Positions 22,425-64,000 of a stretch of 64,000 bases of DNA are shown here, piece after piece (the first letter of the stretch is position 1; every line of letters starts with the position of its first letter). The notes beneath the pieces were generated by a model that ran no database searches, was not told the DNA's origin, and worked only from the letters and a program-made list of their open reading frames with translations. Made by a program: the position numbers and the translations under genes. The DNA is from Hofstenia miamia (lineage: Eukaryota > Xenacoelomorpha > Acoela), in assembly GCA_004352715.1 (NCBI GenBank), contig SCFE01000048.1, positions 826,868-890,867 of the forward strand. Reading direction: 5' to 3'.

Positions 22425-24341
22425 AATTACAAAATTTACAAAATTCGGTCGTATATGGTTTAACTTAATACCACAGAACTTTTTAACACATATTTGAGTT
22501 CACTTAGAAAAATGACATCTTTTTATTTGGCCTAAAAATTCTAAAAGCTTTTGTACTCAGTGCAAAATTATTTACTTGATGTATAATTTTCTCTTGTGAC
22601 ATCTACTTACCAATTGTAGACTTACGGTTTACCTGTTTTCAATTTTGAGTTCCGGTCCCAATACAATTCTTTGAAATTTGCTTTGAGATATATGCTTATA
22701 TTTCTGGTTATGTATTTAGAACGATAAATTTTAAATGAAAAATACATTTATTGAAAAAGTAGCTAACATTTGACGTGTTTTTATGTTACATAGAACAATG
22801 CCTCATGTAGTCAGCTGCAGGGTCTTCCAAGTAATAGAGAATATATTGAATTGTATCATTTTAGTTTTCTTATTATTATGATTTGTCAAATTATCAATAT
22901 TTCAACAACCAGAATATAATAATGTTTGAAAACATAAAATTTTATATTCTTTTATTTGTGAATTCTCAACTATAATTAAAAAAAAATAATAATAATGTTA
23001 TTATTATTAAGGTTTAAAGTAAATTTTGTCTTTCTATAATTTCTACTTAATTGCACATTGATATTACTTTAGAGGCGTTTTTATTGGGAGGAATCCTGAA
23101 TTTTGTTTTTAAGTATTGAAGGTGTCTAATTCCAATTACAATATAATAATCATAAAAGCGAGTACAAAAATATCTTCAAGCTTCGTCGCGAATTTAATGC
23201 ATCAAACAAGTTTTGATGAACTGCAAACCCTTTATTTATCATAAAAAATGGATCAATATTCATAAAATTATTATATCGCATTCGTAAAAAAAACAATAAG
23301 GTAACTAAGATATGATAATTCAAATATATTCATCATTTACACCTAATGAAATGCTATCACATTTTACAAAAACTTTACTTTTCTATTTGGATATATGCTG
23401 CCCAGAAAAATATATTCTTTCATCCGAATATGCCAAAAAAACTCAAAATAATGTTTCAAAGCCATGGATTGATTCTAAATGCATCGATTTAATCCAAGTA
23501 AAGAAACAGAAAAAATACTTAAATTCCCAAACACTGGAANTATAAAAAAACTGAAATGGCGAGGTTATAAATTTTATAATCCTGATTACTCTATTAATAG
23601 AAACTAGCAATCGTCATAGCCCAAGTTAACCACTTATTATTTGCAAATATTCGTNNNNNNNNNNNNNTCCTGAATTTTGTTTTTAAGTATTGAAGGTGTC
23701 TAATTCCAATTACAATATAATAATCATAAAAGCGAGTACAAAAATATCTTCAAGCTTCGTCGCGAATTTAATGCATCAAACAAGTTTTGATGAACTGCAA
23801 ACCCTTTATTTATCATAAAAAATGGATCAATATTCATAAAATTATTATATCGCATTCGTAAAAAAAACAATAAGGTAACTAAGATATGATAATTCAAATA
23901 TATTCATCATTTACACCTAATGAAATGCTATCACATTTTACAAAAACTTTACTTTCCTATTTGGATATATGCNNNNNNNNNNNNNNGTTATCAGTATTTC
24001 TATTTATTGTTACAACAATTTCTGAATATAGATTTTTCTTGTTCTTTCTTCTATATCAATTATAAAAATTGCTTAATAGTATATATTTATACACAAGAAG
24101 AACTTATTGGGTTAGTTATACAAAACATATATGATTAAAGCGATCAAATAGTTCATAATAGTTAAAAACTAAAAATTGAAGAAATGTATTTCTTACACTG
24201 TGCGAAAAAAAATTTATCCCCTGCTTCTAATCAACTTGATGCTGCTAAAAGCGAATTTNATTACAAAATTTACAAAATTCGGTCGTATATGGTTTAACTT
24301 AATACCACAGAACTTTTTAACACATATTTGAGTTCACTTAG
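22425..24341. other. Scrambled assembly zone with repeated segments beside small gaps
   Basis: Segment 23092-23392 is repeated at 23668-23972 (offset 576) and 22425-22507 is repeated at 24261-24341. Every junction coincides with ambiguous bases: 13 N at 23655-23667, 14 N at 23973-23986, and single N at 23540 and 24260. Repeats that end exactly at gaps point to imperfect gap filling or unmerged haplotypes rather than biology. Confidence 0.85.
23312..23539 (+). mobile_element. LINE fragment, region between endonuclease and reverse transcriptase (weak)
   Basis: The frame contains SKPWIDSKCIDLIQVKKQKKY preceded by a stretch with TKTLLFYLDICCPEKYIL. The pattern KPWI followed by a Lys-rich helix is typical of the linker between the endonuclease and RT domains of CR1/jockey LINEs (KPWITxxIxxSIKxKN). 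The segment is cut by an ambiguous base at 23540, and its 5' part is copied again at 23888-23972. Confidence 0.4.
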
Positions 24342-26543
24342 AATTTTAGGTCGTTTTCATAGTAGAAACCATACTTTAGGAACTATCATGAAATTGAATT
24401 TATTTTCTAAGTAGGTCATTGAATATAGGAATCGGAAATTGTATTATAGTGCAGACTCCAACAATTCCCAATTAACTTTTATAATTCTCCTCAAGAATAC
24501 AATTGTATTTTGATTTTAATGTAAGCAGATGTTTGTATTCATCCAGAAGCCAAAATATAGTCTAAATAGGATAGTTTTCAAATTTCTATAATTGAAATAT
24601 TATCAAAGCTCTCAGCTTTTCAGCAAATTTAGTGATCAAATAACTAATAAATAAATTATTTTCATTGATCTGAACCTACAGAAATTATGTGAGGCTGAAT
24701 TATACTTCAAAGTGTTATTTTCTGCGAATTTCACATGTACCCACACTCCTAAATAAGTCTCTTGAGTAATTGGTGTAATTTTCCCTTTGTTAATTACTAA
24801 ACAAACATAAATTTTCAGGAAAAACATTCAATTGAGATTTAAGAAAATGAAGTTTAGTAGATATTCCTGGCAATATGTCATCTCTTCAATGTAGTAAGGA
24901 AAATTCGGTTTGTCTCATGCTAAAATTTAGCCTTGCAGCTATTGGAAGGATAATGGAGAATTTATGATAGAAAAATCACAATTAGATTGGCTCATTTGTT
25001 CCTTGAAGATCAATCCTGTGAAGTGCAGATTCAAAAGTTACGTTGATTGCAGTATATACGAGAAAAACCCTTATTTATAGATAAAAACAACTATCACTAT
25101 TGTAGTTTTTCGATTTAGGTAAAACATGAGAATAGCAAATGACAAAGGCTGTTGATCTTCAAATAGTCAAGAATATATTATTTGGGTGTCAAGATCCAAT
25201 ATTCTGATAAATGCTAAATTCCTAAAATATGCGATATGGTTCAGAATATTTTCTTACAACGTCACTATATTTATAAAGGTTTGATTTTTCAGAATACAAT
25301 ATTCAAAATGCAACAAAAAGAATTCACACAGGTCTGGCAATTATAAAAGGCACGATATTTGTAGTGAAAGCCTGAATAATGATGTCATAAGAACAGTGCA
25401 TGGTTGCTATTCAAAATGCAAGGAACATGAAAGTATTTCAAAAATGCTTTCGCTATTGTGATACTCAATGTGACACATCACAAAAGTGAAACTGAGTTTG
25501 ATGAATTATTGTTAGAAATGAGTAGCAGGGAAGGTTTAAATTAATGTCCCAATGCCGCATATAGTCGTAGACATTAACTCAACAAAGTAATGCTATGCAG
25601 GCTTTCTAAAACTTACAATACAAATGATTCAAAAAGTATGGTTTTGAGTGTAACATGACATGCAAATTCATAATTCTCGTCCCAAAATTGACTGAAATCA
25701 GAGAAAAAAATCGGTCAACTAAATTTTACGTTACAGTGTTATTAGTCAAACCTCTTCGTTAACTACAAGTCGGCAAATATTGTAAAAGAACGCAATTTAA
25801 TATAAACCTCAAATACTATTTTCAAACATATGTGCAAAGTACAAAGACAACAAGAAAAATAAAAGTAGTCCTCATACTTTTATATTATAGAAAACGTTAG
25901 TTATTATAATAAATTAATCAATAAACAAATAAATATTGTGAATTATTGCAAAAGTAATTTAAAATGTCAGTATTGCTAAATATATTATTTCTGCAAAATC
26001 ACCTTGTACTCTACTGTTCAGTGAATCCCTATGCCACTAGAGAATGCTATTACGATAACTAAAAATAGCATTAAAACTGTTCTTTAATAGCTTCCAATTT
26101 GAATAGAATTTTCGAGCATCAATTAAGAGGACAAACTATTATAATTGATAAGCATAGTTTATGCAAATTTTTTTTTTAGATATTTGCTTACAAAAAAAGT
26201 TTTTTTAAAAAATAGTATCTTTTTCAATCCAATGTTTGAATCTATATAGTTCGCCCAATCTAGTTATTCATTTAGTCTAGTAAATGTGAACTTTTGTAGA
26301 CATTATTACATGTAATGTATACAGTCTGTGCGAAAATCATGACATAAATATATTCAAAATAACATACATTAAATTCAAACAAAAAATTCTAAAATGATAA
26401 TATTGCACGTCCATAGTACATTATTTTCAAAGGCATGATTGGTAAACAATCAGAGCTTTTTGTTGGTTTAGATGGTTCCGAAAACAGCACACACTTTACT
26501 TGAAATGATAAACTTTGCCGTGAAAGTCTTGCTTATAAAAAAA
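24342..26543. other. Sequence downstream of the Eph receptor stop codon; no gene recognised
   Basis: Holds the presumed 3' UTR side of the receptor gene; I could not pick a polyadenylation signal with confidence. An isolated transposon-like end, ACAGTCTGTGCGAAAATCATG, appears near 26321, and another, ACACTGTGCGAAAAAAAATT, near 24195. Both resemble the Tc1 terminus at 2476, but I found no partner ends. Confidence 0.45.
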
Positions 26544-59604
<33,061 letters not shown>

Positions 59605-59636
59605 CTAAACATAAAATCTATTTCAACACTACATGT

Positions 59637-59997
59637 CAGACTTGTCAACGAGCCTTAATTTCTAAGCTCGGCTCGGCTCGTTTAAATTTTGAGTAAGTTC
59701 GGCTCGCCACAGAAAATCTTTCAATGAGGCTCGTTTCAGCTCGGTATTTTTTTTAAAAATATTGTGTTCTCAGAATTTTTTCAATTGCTCTTCCTATTAT
59801 AAAATAAACATTTCTAAAATACGATTATAAGTAAAGAATATTAAATGAAAAAATAAGAAAAATCTGCATAATTAAATTAACAAGCAGCACTATAAATTTC
59901 GTTTGCTTAAAAACGGCTGGTTGTATATACAATAGTCTGCTCAAGCTCGGCTCGGCTCGGCTCGGCTCGTTAGAAGTTCGGCTCGTTGACAAGTCTG
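59637..59997. mobile_element. hAT-type MITE, GGCTC/CAGACTTG family, copy 2
   Basis: Ends are CAGACTTGTCAACGAGCC and its perfect inverse GGCTCGTTGACAAGTCTG, flanked by identical octamers CTACATGT (59629-59636 and 59998-60005). Subterminal GGCTC/GAGCC pentamers are stacked, notably four consecutive CGGCT units near 59946-59967. At 361 bp with no transposase it is non-autonomous. Near-perfect termini and target duplication suggest a younger insertion than copy 1 (5118-5451). It starts 33 bp upstream of the ligand-binding exon. Confidence 0.93.
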
Positions 59998-60243
59998 CTA
60001 CATGTATATTATATATGTTAAAGTAAGATTGTGTAATTAGGTTCACTTAAAAACTTCATAAAACAACTCAACTTTAGGAGTTTGGGCAGGGGTTAAGGTT
60101 AGGATTTTAACGGTAAATAAGTGAAGTATCTAGATGTCTAGATATATTATAGTTTTTATGAATTTAGTTAAGTGAAATACCACTGAAATTTAGGGATTTC
60201 ACGAAATTACAAATTTCACAATCTTAATGTAACATATAAAGAA

Positions 60244-60467
60244 AGTAATGAAGATTTGAGAGGGCTTCATTATTGTGTGGTGAAGTACCAACAAGATTAT
60301 ACGACACATACGACCAGTTTCCTACCTTTCATACCACACATGTACACACATGCATTGCAGAATTCTATTTCTTAAACAAACATAATGAACTGGATATTGT
60401 GTCGACAGAAGATTCGTTTTTAGACGCCATCGTTACTCACCCGTATCATGATAAAAAGGTTAGTTAA
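60244..60467 (+). other. Plus-strand open frame, identity unknown
   Basis: A 64-codon frame from 60273 contains CIAEFYFLNKHNELDIV and DSFLDAIVTHPYHDKK, followed by GTTAGT, which could be a splice donor. The composition is more protein-like than most frames here, but no domain is recognised and no partner exon was identified. Confidence 0.2.
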
Positions 60468-60950
60468 ATTAAGATAACTAAACCCATGACTCAGGCAAAC
60501 AAACTTATCAACTATGAGAAATAACAATCAGTGCAAAAATTTAAAACTATTCAATTAAAAGTAAAGTTAAGTAAGAAATATTATAATAATTATGAATTCG
60601 GAATGTCTATAGTCTATACATGTATCGCAAAATTTAACAACAGCGAAAACTTCAAAAGCGACTAATTTGCTCCCAAGGTGAAAAATAAAATTAAAAATCA
60701 CAGGAAACAAAAGCAAAAATAATTTCAAACAATATTAACTGAAAGATAAAAAATGAAATTAGGGTTTCGATTGAGTATTTTAACGCAGGAATACAATATC
60801 CATGCGCATTGTGCAACACACACCACTTGAATTAAATTGGCGCTTAAATTTAAAATTAAATTTCATGAGAAATAGACCTAGATAGAGAGATAAATCATTA
60901 ATTGTAGACACGCTATATATGTATATATCACGGAGATCTACACAATCTAC

Positions 60951-61196
60951 ACAGTAAACAATGAGAGGGCTTATGCGTTATGGTAACTATTAACTAACTA
61001 TGTTCTTTTGCATAGAAAAGGTGAATTTAGATATTATTTCTATAAAGGAATACAAAGAAAAATTAAACATCAATTCAAATGCTATTCGCGAGTTTTTAAT
61101 ACCTGCAGTCTGTTTTTTACATGTCACATTTTTTTGACATTTCCCAAAGTTATTTGAAAACCAATATGTTAATTTTTTCATTATGTATGGAACATT
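60951..61196. repeat. Dispersed repeat, copy 2
   Basis: Collinear blocks shared with 33685-33905 in the same orientation (ACAGTAAACAATGAGA, AGAAAAGG.GAAT.TAGATA, TTTTTTCATTATG). The minus-strand open frame 60990-61181 lies inside it and is not regarded as a gene. Confidence 0.6.
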
Positions 61197-61482
61197 GTTG
61201 CCAAAAACAACTGCTGAATATTTGAAATATTTTCATAATAGGCATAAAATTACAATAAAGGATAAAACAAGAAGTTTGATTCTGTCGTTAAATCAGGAGT
61301 GACCTGAATACATCAACATTTTCTTCAGAAGCAATGTATCCTGAAATAAATACAAAGTACATTTCCTAATGTTTGTCTTGGATACACCATTGATTATAGT
61401 GATCTTCAGTCAATGCAATGTTCACACAAGTTCTTTATATCTTTCTGATTGAAAGAGCGAGCTGATCAGGAATGCCGTTCCT

Positions 61483-61670
61483 TTAGTCAGTTCTGACTGT
61501 TCTTTCATTAACGTTCTTGTAAATCTGGTCGATCTGCTGACATATGAAATCTAAATTTCGTGGAACAATGGGAATGTGATTTCGCAGATAATTCTGACAT
61601 CTTTCCCGTTCGTCTGTGCCGTAGGAAACGAAAGCATCTTTACATGCTTGGCTATATTTCGTAGTTTGAT
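61483..61670 (-). CDS. Unidentified terminal exon, minus strand, upstream of the visible Eph exons
   Basis: After a possible acceptor (GTCATGTAG) there is an open stretch of 62 codons including the TAA at 61483-61485. It includes KYSQACKDAFVSYGTDERE, RCQNYLRNHIPIVPRNL and FICQQIDQIYKNVNE. Composition is clearly protein-like, charged, with three cysteines spaced 14 and 18 residues apart. It begins in phase 1, whereas the Eph exon at 59604 needs a donor leaving two bases, so it cannot simply replace that exon as an alternative 3' end. It is more likely the last exon of a neighbouring or nested gene whose other exons are in gaps or outside the window. I do not recognise the family. Confidence 0.5.
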
Positions 61671-61701
61671 CTACATGACGAAATACGAGTTATTTAATGT
61701 A

Positions 61702-62035
61702 CAGGGTGGGCCATAAGACCCAGAACACTACAGTTTAGTGTTCTAGAGCAATGCCGATCCAAGAAATAGTGCAAATTATTAAGTGCTGAGGTGATTATAA
61801 CACTACCAATGCCCTAAAAGCCGCAATTATAGCAACATTCCCAACAATTTCTAGCAAGCCACTACGAAAGATGGCCCAAAGAACATCGCGACGTTTCCAT
61901 TTATGTCAAGACATTGAAGGCGCGCATACTGATCCCTTAGACCATTCATAAAACTGTGAATTTAATTTTTAAAATTATTTTTCTTGTGTGTTATGTGAGT
62001 TGTGTGGAGTGTCCTGGGACTTATGGGCTATCACT
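61702..62035. mobile_element. Small mariner-type MITE
   Basis: CAGGGTGGGCCATAAGACCC follows TA at 61700-61701. The opposite end, GTGTCCTGGGACTTATGGG, is its imperfect inverse and is followed by TA at 62036-62037. The terminus shares its first 12 bases with the mariner at 9945-10528 but then differs (CATAAGACCC versus AAAAAAAATG), so it is a sister family. At ~334 bp with only scraps of possible coding sequence it is non-autonomous. Confidence 0.72.
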
Positions 62036-62077
62036 TACATACGAAAAAAAATTCAATTGCTCTCCCTCGTATGTACA

Positions 62078-62118
<41 letters not shown>

Positions 62119-62122
62119 TGAT

Positions 62123-62323
62123 NNNNNNNNNNNNNNNNNNNNNNNNNNNNNNNNNNNNNNNNNNNNNNNNNNNNNNNNNNNNNNNNNNNNNNNNNNNNNN
62201 NNNNNNNNNNNNNNNNNNNNNNNNNNNNNNNNNNNNNNNNNNNNNNNNNNNNNNNNNNNNNNNNNNNNNNNNNNNNNNNNNNNNNNNNNNNNNNNNNNNN
62301 NNNNNNNNNNNNNNNNNNNNNNN
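62123..62323. other. Assembly gap (201 N) in TA repeats
   Basis: Both gap edges carry the same AATAAATATGAT motif next to TA repeats (62111-62122 and 62357-62368), again suggesting an unresolved overlap. Confidence 0.97.
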
Positions 62324-62357
<34 letters not shown>

Positions 62358-62368
62358 TAAATATGATC

Positions 62369-63353
62369 GATTATGGTCCCCAATACAAATATAAAGCTTA
62401 AGCTATTAAAATGAGCAGCTGCATTTTGAACAGTGAACCTTAAAAGCATGGAATGCTTATAAAAGAAAAAACCTAGATTGTACAATAAAAAATTTTAAAA
62501 AGTACAGTGAATTTCTAAAAGAAATGTATTTCAAAACAATCTACTATATTTGTCTTCACTCGAAAATAGCAAAGTTTAAATGCAAACACAACGAAAAAAA
62601 TGACATTACAATGGGGAGCTCCTAATAATTAATGAATTTATATATTTAAAGATGTAGCTCTCAATAAAAAAAGATCATTTTTAAGATCTAATCTCATTTC
62701 TAGCACTAATATCAAAAACAGTATTGATAGAGAGTGATTAAATGACCTTAAGGAGTCACTGTTTTTAAGAGATCCAAGCAACGCCAAATCAATCATGTGC
62801 GTGAAAATTTGGCAAACTTCACTAAAATTCTCAATCAGTGTAATAAACAAAGATTTTGAAATGGTAATGATGATCTCGAGTGTGCATCTAATTGATTTCA
62901 ATGATCATGAGTCAGAGTATAAAACAACATTTCAAAGAGCTTATTGAAAGGCAATGTGTCAATTTTCATACGAAATCATCAGGTTGCTAGTTTGCTTGAA
63001 GCATCTTAATAAAACACGCTTTTAGAGAATGTAATTAGTAGAAGTGGACAGTTTAGAATGACAACTAAAATCAAGCTTGCTATTATGCAATAATTTTAAT
63101 CAGTTGTTTTCGTTAATTCATCAAAATCATAGAATCATTTTTCATCAAAATGCTTTTACAGATCCTTGATTGGAAGCTAAATTCTAGTATGTCAGAAATC
63201 TCAATGGTTTTTAAAACGTGGACTTTCATGACAATGTCTTGAGATATATCAAATTTTCATAGGAAATTAATAAATTTCAAAAGTTTGCCGGGGATCATAC
63301 AAAATTCTGACAAAAATATTTGAAACCAAATTTATAAAGAAGGGATAACAATC

Positions 63354-63389
<36 letters not shown>

Positions 63390-63751
63390 CATAATGCATT
63401 TGCAAACACAGGTCAATTGAATGTACACTTGCTCAAACTAAATGTATCACTTTAGCCAACATTGAAACAATCATGTTCTAAGCTACAACAAATAATGATT
63501 GGCTATGTATCACTTCGCTGCTAATTATGAGGTTTTCGATGTCATTGTGCATCGATGCACAACTGAATTTTAAATAACATCTGATCATCAGATAATGTAT
63601 ACTGCGATACGTACCCATTGGTTCAGATGTATTGGAGAAGAAAATTGGGGAGCTAGAACTGTTTTAATATTACATAAACTAAAAAGAGGCAATAACCTTG
63701 AATGATTGTGAATCAGATGCAGCAGAGATGGGATGGATATATATATATATA
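62369..63751. other. No recognisable gene
   Basis: I searched the minus strand here for the missing first ligand-binding exon of the Eph receptor and found no candidate with the expected Trp/Cys pattern. A minus-strand frame at 62638-62901 has no motif. A TA tract lies at 63356-63388. Confidence 0.5.
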
Positions 63752-64000
63752 NNNNNNNNNNNNNNNNNNNNNNNNNNNNNNNNNNNNNNNNNNNNNNNNN
63801 NNNNNNNNNNNNNNNNNNNNNNNNNNNNNNNNNNNNNNNNNNNNNNNNNNNNNNNNNNNNNNNNNNNNNNNNNNNNNNNNNNNNNNNNNNNNNNNNNNNN
63901 NNNNNNNNNNNNNNNNNNNNNNNNNNNNNNNNNNNNNNNNNNNNNNNNNNNNNNNNNNNNNNNNNNNNNNNNNNNNNNNNNNNNNNNNNNNNNNNNNNNN
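63752..64000. other. Assembly gap (N) to the end of the window
   Basis: N run starting within a TA tract and continuing past the window edge. Confidence 0.99.

Overview
This is a eukaryotic window, almost certainly from an invertebrate animal. It is strongly AT-rich, full of (TA)n microsatellites, and interrupted by assembly gaps (runs of N, two of exactly 1000). The evidence for an animal is a multi-exon Eph-type receptor on the minus strand, a mu-class-like glutathione S-transferase, large introns, and metazoan-type transposons (Tc1/mariner, hAT, piggyBac, LINE and Penelope-like). I cannot name the species. AT-rich genomes with abundant Tc1/mariner, Penelope and TA repeats occur in cnidarians, flatworms and copepods, among others.

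Layout. (1) 1-441, minus strand: start and first ~147 codons of an uninterrupted GST gene that leaves the window. (2) 442-26543: about 26 kb without host genes. It holds an inverted pair of 21-bp minisatellites (660-826 and 1416-1581), a decayed Tc1 transposon (2474-3602), hAT-type MITEs (5118-5451 with a perfect 8-bp target duplication; 5486-5876), fragments of LINE and Penelope-like retroelements, an internally deleted mariner sitting inside a TA microsatellite (9945-10528), a 2164-bp block present twice (10541-12704 and 15302-17465), a piggyBac-type MITE (13642-13842), and a scrambled assembly zone (22425-24341) with local duplications beside short gaps. (3) 26544-59604, minus strand: 14 exons of an Eph receptor, from the second half of the ligand-binding domain through the Cys-rich region, two FNIII domains, transmembrane helix, kinase-like domain, SAM domain and stop codon. 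Every exon joins the next in phase. The first ligand-binding exon and signal peptide were not found; they lie upstream of the window or in a gap. (4) 59605-63751: an hAT MITE with perfect target duplication, a small mariner-type MITE, and an unidentified minus-strand terminal exon (61483-61670).

Main result: the Eph kinase domain looks catalytically dead although the gene looks intact. The HRDLAARN loop reads HKVLKGSN, DFG reads GFD, and the activation segment lacks the RW(T/M) before APE. The beta-3 Lys, alpha-C Glu, APE, alpha-F Asp, SAM domain and all splice phases are kept. This is the pattern of a maintained pseudokinase receptor, analogous to vertebrate EphB6 and EphA10, but in an invertebrate. 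A second feature of the gene is that all 14 recognised 3' splice sites end in TTTAG, and none uses the usual CAG.
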